From: Blepharisma japonicum
Taxonomy: Eukaryota > Ciliophora > Heterotrichea > Heterotrichida > Blepharismidae
DNA length: 64,000 nucleotides
Reading direction: 5' to 3'
NCBI GenBank assembly: GCA_949751835.1
Contig: CATKHK010000056.1
Span: 1-64,000 of the forward strand
Shown: in pieces, positions 32,451 through 42,930 of the stretch
How positions within the stretch are numbered: the first letter of the stretch is position 1
Layout: every line of letters starts with the position of its first letter
Notes under the pieces: generated by a model
What the model saw: the letters and a program-made list of their open reading frames with translations, nothing else
Told to the model about the DNA's origin: nothing
The model's database searches: none
Translations under genes and position numbers: made by a program

Positions 32451-32491
32451 TTAATAATTTAGCATAAACATATTTAATTAATTTTGTGTAG

Positions 32492-33982
32492 TTATTTTGC
32501 AATTGCATGGCCTGATTCTTTTAAATGAGTGAATAATTTATTCCTGGTTTCGAAATCGACTGTGCAAGTTCGGCACACAAATTCTGAGACTACTTTCTTT
32601 TTATCTCTTTTCAGCTTGGCTTTTCCGATTTTTTTCTCTTCAATTTCTTCTTCAATGATTTGGGGCTCATTTTTGCTTTCCTCAGTCTTTTTCTGTCTTT
32701 TCTCTCGTTTTTGCTTTGCTTTTCCAGCTTTCCTGTCTGGAAATACGATCGGGGATTTTTCTCTTTTCTTCTCTATTTTATCAATAGCTTTATGCTCCTC
32801 ATCAGATTCTTCATCGTTTATTTCTTCTTTTTTCTTAAAAAACTTCATTTCATGGTCCTCCTCAATGTCCTCAATCATTTCATTTTCTTCTTTTTCACTC
32901 TCATGCTTTTCTTCAATTTTTACTTCTTCTTTTGCTTTTTTCTTTTTCGGCTTTTTTGGTGATTTTACGAAAACAGGTTCTTCTTCAGGCAGTCTTACCT
33001 CTTTCAGCAGCTCCTGAGCTTTTTGTTTATGCTTTTTCGAGTTTTCATGGTTTTCAAACTGCTTGCTATTATTGAACTTTTTCTTACATAGTTCACAATA
33101 AAATTGCTGAATTTCCTCTTCGCTTTCTCTATCTTTGTCTTCTTCTGCATTTTCTCCTTCTTCCTCTTCCTCAGCTCTTTTTCTTTCTTCGTATTCTCTT
33201 GCGTATCTCTCTGCTTGCTCCTTTCGAAACTGTTCCATCATTTCTTTTTTCTTTTGAGCCTCTTCAGCTTTTCTAATTTCTTCTTCTCTTGCCTTTCTAA
33301 TTTTTTCATTTCTCAGTTCTTCTTGATATTTTACCCATCTTTCATCCCTCTTCTTCATATAGCCGACTAGCTCTCTAACCATTTCATTGAAGTTCTTTTT
33401 TTGCTTTGACCTTTCCTTCTTGTTTTCTGCCTCTACTTGTCGCCTGACATATCTATTTGGTGCATCCTGAGGATTGTAAGTATCAGCCCATGCAAAACAG
33501 CGAATTGAGGAAAAATTGGCCCAATAGTTATAGAATTCTTTTATTTCATCAATAGAAGTATTTTGTCCTCCAAAACTAGGCCTTTGAGAGCATTTTGTTT
33601 TGTTTTTAGCCTCTGTGTTTTCTTTTAGATTGATTTTTTCAAAAAGATCTCTATAAACTGCATAAAATCCGTCAGAAGCATCAGTGAAGCCACCTGGATA
33701 GGCAGAGGTTGAGAAATAGGGCCAAAGATCCATCTCTTCTGATTTAGAGCCAGATAAAATTTCAGATTTGTGTGAGTCATATCATGAGCGCTCTTGAGGA
33801 TCTGATAGGACCTCATAAGCTTCCTTTATGACTTTGAACATCTCATGTGCTTCTTCAATTTTGTCTTGGTTTTTATCAGGATGCCATACTAATGCTTGCT
33901 TTCTGTAGGCAGCTTTTATTTCATCTTGTGTCGCAGATGAGTCAATTCCCAACAGTTCATAATAGTCAATTTTTGACACCAT
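32492..33982 (-). CDS. DNAJC21: DnaJ cochaperone of 60S ribosome maturation (DNAJC21/Jjj1)
   Basis: 496 residues. An N-terminal J domain (residues 1-70) holds the HPD triad in W-H-P-D-K-N. The region up to 250 matches the DNAJC21 body ([17 protein letters not shown]-x-Y). A first C2H2 finger (F-Y-C-E-L-C…H-E-N-S-K-K-H, about 297) and a second at the C-terminus (F-V-C-R-T-C…H-L-K-E-S-G-H) flank a long Lys/Glu-rich part. In yeast, Jjj1 with Hsp70 releases Arx1 and Rei1 from cytosolic pre-60S particles. TGA at 33782-33784 is Trp. It sits beside a DDX56-like gene, also of 60S assembly. Confidence 0.94.
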
Positions 33983-34083
33983 TTATGATATATGCATAAC
34001 ATAAATTAAGGATTCTTATATAAATATTATGCATCTATACTACTTTCTGAAATAAAACCTCATTAATTCCTTATATTTTAAAA

Positions 34084-34968
34084 ATGAAACTATCTGACAT
34101 GCTAAGCTCTCAAAAGGAAGAATCCATCATTTCTCTCAATCTCCCCCCACGGCCAAGCTCAAATCGGCAGTCAGTCAAGATATATAATCCTTTTCTGCTT
34201 GAGGCTATGGGCGGGAAAGAAATCATCGTCGAGTCCTGCCACATCTGCAATGTCAATTTTTCTCTCATCAAAAAGAAATATACTTGCAAAGAATGTCAAG
34301 AGCCCACATGCAAAGAGCATCTTGTAGTACAATCCCGAGACGAGCTCGATAGGATTTGCGACAAATGTATGCATGAGAGACTATTAAAACAGAGATTGGA
34401 TGCTGATCAAGAAATAAAAGACCAGATTATGAATGATATTATCAGGTCAAAAGAAATTAGGGAGTCCAGAACACAGCTGCTCCACAAGGAAAGCACTAAG
34501 GAGAAGGTTTTGAGAAAAGAATTGAACGAAATTTATAGCAAAACTACACAGGAGGAAGAAAATTTGAACAAGAAGCTATTAGAAGAAAGCGAGGAGAAGC
34601 ATAAATTGAATGAAGAGCTGCAAAGGGTCAAGGGGCAACTTGACGCAACTAAGTACACAGAAAACGCGACGACTAGGTGGATGGGGAAAGTGAAGATGGA
34701 ATTAGACGATAAAAGAAACAAAATGATAGAGAAAAATAAGGAAATAAATGAACTGGAATCAAACTACTTAGAAGTCAGAGATTTTATACAGACGATGGTT
34801 CCAGTCAGGCTAGTGGAACAAGTAGTATGCAGGCTATGCCTACAGAAAGTCAAGCACGCATACGTTAAGATGTTCAGCGATGCAATTGAAGAAGAAAAAG
34901 CCCCAGCTCCTACGAATCGAAGGCCAGAAGTGATGAAGAGAGACTTATGCGCATGTTTTATTTTTTAA
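34084..34968 (+). CDS. FYVE-like zinc finger, coiled-coil protein with CaaX end
   Basis: 294 residues. Residues 52-98 carry eight metal ligands, C-H-I-C, C-K-E-C, C-K-E-H, C-D-K-C, spaced as in FYVE-related fingers, but without the basic R-R-H-H-C-R patch needed for PI3P. Residues 105-235 are a charged coiled coil. A second Cys pair (V-C-R-L-C) occurs near 262. The end is D-L-C-A-C-F-I-F, a CaaX-type prenylation site. A membrane-bound tether or Rab effector is plausible. It shares about 100 bases of upstream DNA with the divergent DNAJC21. Confidence 0.78.
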   Translation: MKLSDMLSSQKEESIISLNLPPRPSSNRQSVKIYNPFLLEAMGGKEIIVESCHICNVNFSLIKKKYTCKECQEPTCKEHLVVQSRDELDRICDKCMHERLLKQRLDADQEIKDQIMNDIIRSKEIRESRTQLLHKESTKEKVLRKELNEIYSKTTQEEENLNKKLLEESEEKHKLNEELQRVKGQLDATKYTENATTRWMGKVKMELDDKRNKMIEKNKEINELESNYLEVRDFIQTMVPVRLVEQVVCRLCLQKVKHAYVKMFSDAIEEEKAPAPTNRRPEVMKRDLCACFIF

Positions 34969-34982
34969 TTTATATCAAATTC

Positions 34983-36375
34983 TTATATTTCTTGCAGTTC
35001 TATTGACTCAGATTCAATTGTAGCTTTACTCACTTTTATTTCTTTTCCTACCAATAATGTGGACTCTGGCTGCAAATATATGATTAGCCCAGTTTCTTGG
35101 CTGGATTTTTCACTATTTGCTTCATAAAATGGAATAATTCTCAAGTGCTGGACTTCTTCAGAATCCAATAAATCTAACGAGAAAAATCTTCCCATATTTC
35201 TTGCTCTATATAAATATAAAATCCCTCCAATTGCAAAAACTTCCATCAATTCATGTGCAAGATTCCACGTCGCGTATTTCATCTGCCAGGTTATGTCTAT
35301 GTCTAAAATTGAATCTGACAGCAAAATATGAATAGAAAACTCTCCAAAAAAATAAAAGAAGCAGAGAACTGTAAATGAGTAAAATATCCTTTTCTTTTTA
35401 GCTACGATAGGCAATAAATGGAGGACTCTTGCCTCATTAATAACTTCTGCCTGAATAAATAAGGACTTTATAGTAGAGCAACAGTATATTGTAATATGAA
35501 TAAATAGCGATAAATACATCATTAATGCTATAGTGTTCATAACTGGCCCAATTATATTGGCAGCACTGTCCATGATATAAATTAGCACCAAATACATCAG
35601 TTGGTAGTTCATTTCTTTCCTTGATATCGAATTTCGTGACACACTCCATCCTTTGCTCAGCAAGATAAGCAAAAAGAAAAAGGAAGTCTCATATAAGCTT
35701 CTCGTTTGCTTTTTCAGCAGCCCAATCACTTCATTTCCGAGCAGAGTTGGAGGACAATTTCTAGTTTCAAAAAATCAGGCAACTGTGGTGAGGACTTTAA
35801 ATAAAATTACAACTGAGGATGATTTGTGGAATAGCTGGGCATAGGCTGCATTCATATAGTGGTTGTTGTAGCACCAGAGAGATATGATCCCAAGCCAAAT
35901 TGCTACGAAAAAGATCGATGTGGAAATTAAGGGCCAGTACTCTTCACAATGATCTGAATATCAATTTACATATATAAAAATAATCAATTGTTGCTAGAGT
36001 AGAATTAGTTGAGGATAGCTCTGCCAGGAACGAAGAACCGTCTTCAGGTGACATAGCAAAAGCAGGGATATTTGACTGTCAAATAGTAGTTCCGTTTAAG
36101 ATCAAAATAGCAGCTGTAGCATTTTGGGTAATTGAAATATTTTTTGCGATATCTGTAGGGAAGTCTACATCAAAAATAAAAAAAGAATCCTTTTGGTTGC
36201 AGGTTTTATTATAAGTCATATAGCAGACTTCGCTTGAATGCTTAAAAAATCTCTGTTTAGAAGATACTGGATGACTCACTAATGTGACGTTGTACTTAGT
36301 TTGACTTGTATTTAGGTGAAAATATCCAGCCCATTCTGAGTTTGCAAACTGAACTAATAAAAGAATTAAAATCAT
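34983..36375 (-). CDS. GOST-type seven-helix membrane protein (GPR180/TMEM145-like)
   Basis: Two exons joined by the only 16-nt intron found (35954-35969) encode 458 residues. A signal peptide (residues 1-13) leads into a luminal beta-rich domain with several N-x-S/T sites and two Cys. Seven hydrophobic segments follow from about residue 150, with a conserved-looking L-L-S-K-G-W-S-V-S-R near the third, the mark of the GPR180/TMEM145/intimal-thickness-receptor group. The tail is polar and acidic. Relatives reside in Golgi or surface membranes and act in trafficking or signalling. The stop lies 14 bases from that of the convergent FYVE-like gene. Confidence 0.85.
35954..35969 (-). other. 16-nt intron
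   Basis: The sense strand reads GTAAATTGATATTCAG. Removing 16 bases is needed to move from the luminal-domain frame to the seven-helix frame (…FYIYHCEEYW…). It ends CAG where all other introns here end TAG. Confidence 0.9.
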
Positions 36376-36780
36376 TTATAGGAAATTTTCAACTTTTGGG
36401 ATTTATAAATATATTAGGCTAATGCTGATTATACCAATAATATTGCTTATTATGATATATTCTATTAATTTTAATATTTTAATTGATATTTATGTTATGC
36501 TTAATATAAATAATATATATAGAAACACTATTTGTGCCATATCTAAAAACGTTGTTGGGTTCGTCAACTTTCCTCAATTAATTCAGGCATTCAACCCCAT
36601 CACAAGATATTTTTCCTTAATTTTAGTCGAGTAACCGAGATAGCTGATTTGCTCTTTTAGTAAGAGCTAGCGTTATGCTTATTTTCTCTGGGTAAAGTCA
36701 CTAGATATAATAAATATATATTAAAGTATCATACTAGGTGTCATATTTACTATTTATAATACTAAAATACTATACCTATA
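36376..36780. other. intergenic, AT-rich, no supported gene
   Basis: A plus-strand frame (36422-36634) exists but is mostly Ile/Asn from AT-rich DNA. Bases about 36540-36660 are less AT-rich and could be a remnant; I see no family in any frame. Confidence 0.4.
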
Positions 36781-37845
36781 TTAGTTATTCTTTTTATCAT
36801 CTCTATGAAGCTCAATTTGCTCTTTCACATCCTCAATGTTGTCTTTAATGTCATACATCTGATTCGTTGTTTTCTTCAGCAATCCAGGACTTAAAGCATT
36901 ATCGATTTTTTTATAACCCTTAATAAACGGTTGTGCTTTTTTATGAAATCCCAATTTTTCTACCCAAACTGACACATTTTTGTACATTTTTCTTAATGTT
37001 TTAAATACTTTAACGTATCTTTCCCTGAAATAATCAATCTGCATAATAACCAAAACATATTCAGTTCTTAACCATCTGAATACCTCAAATATAATTGGCA
37101 GCAAAATATCTGCTGCATACTCAACGAGGAAGATAACCAATTTAGTTGGCCCAATAGACCTTGCAATTGTTTCTACGATCTCTAGAACGTCATCCAGGTT
37201 AGAAATGAGAAATCTTATAAAAATATCTTTTCTCATGCTCTTGATAAAATGCTTTAGGATTTTTGCAAGCACAAATGTAGTCCCAAACACCATAGGAATT
37301 AAAATAACAATGATTGGGTATATAACTTGGCCAACGAATCCGATCCATCTTCGCAGGGTATCTGAGTTATATAGAACAGATGGGACGAATGTATACATGA
37401 ACTGCTCTAATCCTTCTCCGAATAAAAATCCTCTTTTGGCAATATGTCTCGCTTGACGATGTGACCAGATTTTCTTTTGAAATGCAACAAAAGCAACAGT
37501 GTCTTCAAAATAAAACACCTTGAAACCTTTTTCATGGCACTGCTTATAGATTCTCCAATAAATTGGGACAATTTTGAAGAAAAATCCAAACAATAGAAGC
37601 AAAACTATTAAAATTGAATATTGAGCCATATAAAGTTCAAGTGGAACTCCAAATACTAAGGTTGCAATTAAGAGTGCAAATCTTGAGAAGATCCTGATTC
37701 CTTCATGACCCTTCTTTAAGGCAAAGGCAAATCTAGAGGGTTCTTCAAAGCTGATTTTAAAGCTCATCCCTACTACATCTTTGATTTGATATTTATTTCC
37801 ATCTCTGTCAATTAGGGTTTCTTCAGAAAACGAGATAGGATCCAT
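36781..37845 (-). CDS. membrane-associated protein of unknown family
   Basis: 354 residues, no TGA. The N-terminal 50 residues are soluble, two hydrophobic helices follow (about 55-90), a soluble basic part (95-145), and two more long hydrophobic or amphipathic helices (165-200, 230-260). The last 80 residues are Lys-rich and helical (K-K-T-T-N-Q-M-Y-D-I-K-D-N). No enzyme motif is seen. Its start lies 28 bases from the stop of the cNMP-binding gene upstream. Confidence 0.78.
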   Translation of the reverse strand: MDPISFSEETLIDRDGNKYQIKDVVGMSFKISFEEPSRFAFALKKGHEGIRIFSRFALLIATLVFGVPLELYMAQYSILIVLLLLFGFFFKIVPIYWRIYKQCHEKGFKVFYFEDTVAFVAFQKKIWSHRQARHIAKRGFLFGEGLEQFMYTFVPSVLYNSDTLRRWIGFVGQVIYPIIVILIPMVFGTTFVLAKILKHFIKSMRKDIFIRFLISNLDDVLEIVETIARSIGPTKLVIFLVEYAADILLPIIFEVFRWLRTEYVLVIMQIDYFRERYVKVFKTLRKMYKNVSVWVEKLGFHKKAQPFIKGYKKIDNALSPGLLKKTTNQMYDIKDNIEDVKEQIELHRDDKKNN

Positions 37846-37873
37846 TTTATTACTACAAAATTTTAATATATAA

Positions 37874-39436
37874 TTATCAGCTCAACCTAAACATATGATG
37901 CTCTGTCGCAGACAGTCGCTTCATCCTTCTGCGTGAAGTGATTCCATCATGGAGCATCTTTTCTTCCCATGCATCTGTGATTACGCTATATTGCATTTGC
38001 TTTAATTCGTTGAGGGTTAATTTGCCTTGTTCTTGGAGAATATCAATAGGCGTTAAAGGCTCTTTTGCTTTGAGCTTTCATGTGTGGATGTTCCGGATTT
38101 CAATTTTTATAGGCTTTTTCTGTCGAGACTTGCGTCTCTCGATGCTTATATTTTTCATTGTGCTTGGTCTTGTTTTGAGCGGCTCTGTGTCATTGGATAT
38201 CATGGATTTGTGATTGAAGCTTTCAAATTCTTCTTTTATTTTTGGAAGGGAAGGAGTTGGAGGGTGCTTGGGAAGTCGGGGAGATGGAGAAGCTGATTTA
38301 GTATACGTGGACCCTGGGGTGCTTATTGTTAAAGGAATGACTCCTACATGCATTTTTTTAAGCTTTACATTGTTTTCCATCACAAGGCTTCTGCTTTCAG
38401 ATTTTTGAAGATTTCTTTGTCTCATAGCAGATTTGCCTTCTTCAGTGACGACAATATGTTTAAAAAAATCATCTTTTGATATAGCCAATACTTTGCCAAG
38501 GTCAGAGTGGCAATAGCTTGAAGTGGTCCTGAAATTTGAATCACTCAAAATATCTTCCTCACCGAACATTTCTCCTTTAGATAAAGAAGCCAGCTGTGTC
38601 ACTAAAGGGTATTGCTTTCTTTTCAGTGCAGATTTTTCAGGAAATGCTTTGGGAGACTTAACCGTTACTTCTATTTTTTTACAGATCCTAAATTCCCCTT
38701 CTTGTATAATGTAGATTTCTTCGTTCTTATCTTTTTCTTTGTATACAAACTGTCCTTTCTTAAACTTTTTTTGTCTGAAATAATATCCTAATCTTTGTAC
38801 ATAATTCCTAGAAAACCCTTGCAAAATGGGTAATTTCTTTAGAACTTCAACAATTGATTCGAATTTTTCCTCAAACATATTGTCTAGTATTTTTCTATAG
38901 TCGCTTGCATTTAATACAGCTAAATGGCAAGGAGTCTGACACTGAATGCTCGCAGCTCGTGGGATTCCGAGCATAATAGCTCTCTCCCCAAAAGTATCCC
39001 CAGATCCTAGCTCTCCCACTTGTTGCTTATAAAGGTGATGCTCTTGGTTCTCTATCAGCACCTTTGCCGATCCATTCAAAATGATATAAAACTTAGTCCC
39101 CTTCTCTCCTTGCTTGCAAATAAAAGAATTTGGAGGATGGTACTCATAAGTGATATACATACAGCACGAGTGGCAAACTTCTTCTGAGTACTCCTCCTTC
39201 ATTTTCATGAAAAATTTCAGTGTTATTGTGTAATCATATAGCTTTTTCAGCATTTCAGATGTCCGCTCTTTGGGATTCATCCTCAAAATGGCACGTAATG
39301 CACGAAGTTGTTCTAGCTCAGGGATGGATTCATCAAAAGAGTCTTCTTTTGTCTTTGTTGCTTTCCTCCCACGTCTGGCAGCGTTCATCATGCGTGGAGA
39401 AGGCATAGAACTGGAGTGCTTTAAGGGCTTTGACAT
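37874..39436 (-). CDS. protein with two cyclic-nucleotide-binding domains
   Basis: 520 residues. The first cNMP fold (about residues 85-205) has G-D-T-F-G-E-R-A-I-M-L-G-I-P-R-A-A-S-I, close to the phosphate-binding cassette F-G-E-[LR]-A-L…R-A-A; the Glu and Arg that bind ribose and phosphate are there. The second (about 205-330) has G-E-M-F-G-E-E-D-I-L-S and lacks the Arg, so it may not bind. There is no kinase or channel part. The C-terminal 170 residues are basic and Ser/Pro-rich. A TGA at 38078-38080 is Trp, and the frame ends TGA(Trp)-TAA at 37874. It could be a cAMP/cGMP-controlled scaffold, perhaps ciliary. Confidence 0.88.
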
Positions 39437-39480
39437 GGTTTAGTATTAATAAAAAAAAGTCTGATGTAAATATAAATAAT

Positions 39481-41046
39481 TTAATCAAGAACAATGCTGC
39501 CGGTCCCTATTGTTCCACGCCTAACTATAGCTTCTTCGAATTCTTTTAAGTCGATAACGCCATCTCCATTTTTATCTGCTTGGTTCATAACTTCTAGCAA
39601 GATATTATCATCGACTTCTCCACTACCAAGCATCTTTCTTAACTCATCTAATTCAATGACTCCATTTCCGTCTAAGTCAAAGGCACGAAATGCGGCTTCA
39701 AGCTTTTTCCTTGTAAGGGTTGTTTTCCAGTCTATTGAAGCGGTTAGGAATTCGTTATAGTTAATGAACCCATCTCCGTCCAAGTCACAATTTTTAAGTA
39801 TAGTCTCTACGTCGAATTTTAATGGTAAGTCCAGAATTTCAGCTCCTGCAATTAGCTCTTCCCTACTTAATTGACCATCTCCATCAGCATCCAGGGTCAT
39901 GAAAACGTTTTGGAGATTGTCGATTTCACTTTGTGCGGTCATATGAGCAGTGATGAACTCAAAAGCAAATTGCTTGATTTTTATATTTGAGCGAAATCTT
40001 GTGAGATTTCTCAGAGAAGAGACTAGAATAGGCTTGTTGGGTGCGTTTGTAGAAGTTCTACCTTGAACCCATTTTTCTTGAAATGCTTCTTCAGCTGTAG
40101 GTCTCTCCTCAGGATTTTTCTTCAATAATAATTTTACGAACTTTTTAGCAGATTTTGAAATCTTGCTTCATTCCTTTTCAGGAAACTGCAGTTTTTGTGT
40201 TTGAATATTTTGCATAATTTCGTAATCATTTTTTCCATTAAAAGGCAAATATCCGCATAGCATCACATATAAGATAACTCCACAACTTCACACATCGCTT
40301 TTTTCAGTGAATTCTCGATTTAATGCTTCTGGAGCTGTATAATAAGCCAGTCCATATCTTTGGAATTGCTGCGGGTTTGTAGGTGTTTGCAGCCTTGAAA
40401 CCCCGAAATCAATAACTTTTAATGGGGAGTCTTCTCCTTCATGCTGAAACAATAAATTTTCTGGTTTAAGATCTCTGTGCAGCACTTTATGCCGATGGCA
40501 ATAGCTAACAGCTGATAAAATTTGGTACATATAATGAGCTGCCATCTGCTCATTAAACCGTTGAGCCTTAACTATTCTATCAAAAAGCTCCCCTCCTGTG
40601 CAGATTTCTGAAACCACATGATAGTACCGTAAATCTTGTATGACCTCAATAATTTTGAGAATATTCGGGTGATCTAGCTTCCTCAGAATATCCACTTCCA
40701 AGAGCATATTTTTGGCATCAGAAATTTTCACATAAGTTTTCATTATGGATTTAATCGCTCTTTCTACTCCTGACTGCTTATGAAGTGCGCGCCTTACACA
40801 GCCATAAGCACCTTCCCCAAGCTGCTCTTTTATTTCATAGAAATCATAGATCTTGCCTTGGATAACTTTAACTGAGGATCTTGTGCTGACTTTGATGTTG
40901 GGGAACATTTTGTTGAATTTCTGTGTGATTATTGATTGGTCTTGTAAAGAAGCATCTGTTTTAGTCGCTGAAAGCTGTTGTTCGGCAATTTTTTCTTGAT
41001 TGGTCATCTCCTCTTTCGTTGATGATTTGCATTCACAGCATCCCAT
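39481..41046 (-). CDS. calcium-dependent protein kinase (CDPK)
   Basis: 521 residues. The N-terminus M-G-C-C-E-C-K-S-S is a myristoylation and palmitoylation signal. The kinase domain (about 72-330) has G-E-G-A-Y-G-C-V, A-I-K-S-I, H-R-D-L-K-P-E-N, I-D-F-G-V-S and T-A-P-E. The Trp of subdomain IX (S-D-V-W-S-C-G) is a TGA (40288-40290). An autoinhibitory junction leads to four EF hands: DADGDGQLSREE, DLDGDGFINYNE, DLDGNGVIELDE and DKNGDGVIDLKE, all with full Ca2+ loops. Calcium binding should free the kinase. CDPKs are found in plants, apicomplexans and ciliates. Confidence 0.96.
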
Positions 41047-41150
41047 TTAATTTCTTGTATTAAAATTTGAATTATTTCACTTTTTTTTGAAGTAATTAGA
41101 ATTCCGCGGAATGACAGTGACTAATATATATTTATTAAAATAGCTTATTT

Positions 41151-42827
41151 CTAATTGTTTACAGTGTTTTTCTTCTGGAATAAAGGATTCTCAACAGAAT
41201 AATAGCTTAACTGTGATTCATCTTGCGAAAAAAATTTTTTATCGGTACTGCGCTGAGATTGGATATTATCAGGACTTGGGGCATCTGAATTGGCAGGCTG
41301 AGCAGGATTTGAAATAGTCATGCGTCTTCTATGGCGACTTGAAGAGCTTTCTTTAGAACCAGCCTTGAGATCTTCTAATTCTTTAGTTAGCTTCATTTCA
41401 TTTTTTATGTATAAAGTTAACTTTTTATCAAGAAGGTCATTTGTATCTGCTAAAAGCTTCAGCTCTTCATCTTTGCGTTTATGAGCTTTTGCTTCTTCTT
41501 TGTATTTGATTTTAAGGGATTTTAGCTCATTTTCTAAGCTTTCATTGGTTTTTATAGCTTCATCAATAACACTTTGGAAGGCTTTTTCTTGGTTTTTTAT
41601 TTCTTTTTTTTCTTTTTTAATGGACTTTGCGATATTTACAGCTTCTTGCAGTTCTTTTTTATTTTGGCTGAGCTGAACTGTTAGTTGCTCATTGTACTTC
41701 TGTAACTTAGCATTTTCTTTGAGAGTTTGCTTAAGGAATTTTTTCCTTTCTTTAAGTTTGTCTTTTATTCTGATATAATCTTTATTCTAAGTAATTTTTA
41801 CAAGCTCTTTTCAGTCTTCACCCTCTGGGTCATATCCAAGGTCAATTTCTGGGACCATGTTATAGTGACCTTTAGGGTCTTGCTCAAAGTCATCAGTAAT
41901 TTTCCCATCATAGTCAATGGGGCTATCACATCTAGGAGGAGGCTTCGGTTTTGGGTCAGGAACTGCATTTTTAACTTTCTGTGGCCTTATTAATGTACTA
42001 GTCATGTCAGCTTCTTCAGTGTCAACCCTGCTATCTGAAGTATCATTATCAGGCGTCGATAATTTTCTATGGTTATTTATTGTCTTTTTCCATTGGTTAT
42101 ACTGTTTACATACTTCATTAAGCTCATCTATAATTCTTATATGAGAGCTTATATTTTGTTCTGAGACTTGGTCGAACTTTGCTTTGAGCTCATTTCTTGA
42201 TGCCTTAATGAGTTTGATCTGCCTAGTTATTTCTAAGACGTCGCCGTTTCGATTCATGAGTCCTGTGACTGTATTGATTAGCTCTTTATAATTATCATAG
42301 TGGCTAGAAATTTTGAAAACTTCTTGCTTCGAAAAGTGTTCAAAGAGTGGCTCAGCCACAAAGCTGAGTTTAGAGAAAATATTGTCTTTGCCTTTTTTAT
42401 TTTTCCCAAAATTTTTAGCTCACTCTGTAATACACTCGTGCAGAAATTGATAGAATTGAGCTTCGGTCTTCTGGCTGTGGTCAAGGTCTCTGTTTCTCTG
42501 TTTTAAACTTATGATGTTTTGAAGTTCCTATGTGAAATATACCTTGCTAAAAAGGACGTCTTTGAATATAGGCATAAGTTTTCTTTCCAGGTAATAAGTA
42601 AACCCTGGGTTATTGCCTGCTGCGATTGATCGGGTAATTTTTAACGCTTGAATCTTCGCTGAATATAAATTCTCTTTGCAATTAAAAATATTAGTAAGAA
42701 CCTTGCAAAACCGTTTGCATTTGTCTTTATTTGAAGCAATGATATCTGCTGAGATAATCGCAATCTGCGCATCATCTGAGTCAAAAATTGCTCCTCTGAG
42801 AGCGTTTTTTAAATCCTGTCTATTCAT
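41151..42827 (-). CDS. VHS/ENTH-like helical domain and coiled-coil protein
   Basis: Three exons (introns 42528-42542, 41787-41801) encode 548 residues. Residues 1-160 are an alpha solenoid with the feel of VHS/ENTH domains (…R-G-A-I-F-D-S-D-D-A-Q…, …K-I-Q-A-L-K-I-T-R-S-I…, …F-L-H-E-C-I-T-E-W). A linker holds P-K-P-K-P-P-P and an acidic stretch. Residues 360-480 form a long coiled coil, and the tail is Ser/Asn-rich with basic R-H-R-R-R. TGA codons at 42422 and 41811 are Trp. A trafficking adaptor is possible; it lies next to AP-4 epsilon. The family assignment of the first domain is weak. Confidence 0.75.
41787..41801 (-). other. 15-nt intron
   Basis: The sense strand reads GTAAAAATTACTTAG, phase 0, in front of the coiled coil. 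Confidence 0.92.
42528..42542 (-). other. 15-nt intron
   Basis: The sense strand reads GTATATTTCACATAG, phase 0. It joins the N-terminal exon to a frame that has no Met near its start, which supports splicing. Confidence 0.92.
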
Positions 42828-42930
42828 ATAAATTTGTACAAAATTATAATTAAAGGCGTTTTGAAATAAGAAAATGATTTACAATTTCGCAAAAAAAACA
42901 TTTTTAATTAATTCTAATCAATTACGTTAT

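Noticed and set aside
32529-33370. Long plus-strand Ser/Phe-rich frames opposite DNAJC21
   Set aside because: They mirror the Lys/Glu-rich part of DNAJC21 and have no domain.
36422-36634. 70-codon plus-strand frame rich in Ile and Asn
   Set aside because: Typical of AT-rich spacer; no start context or relative.
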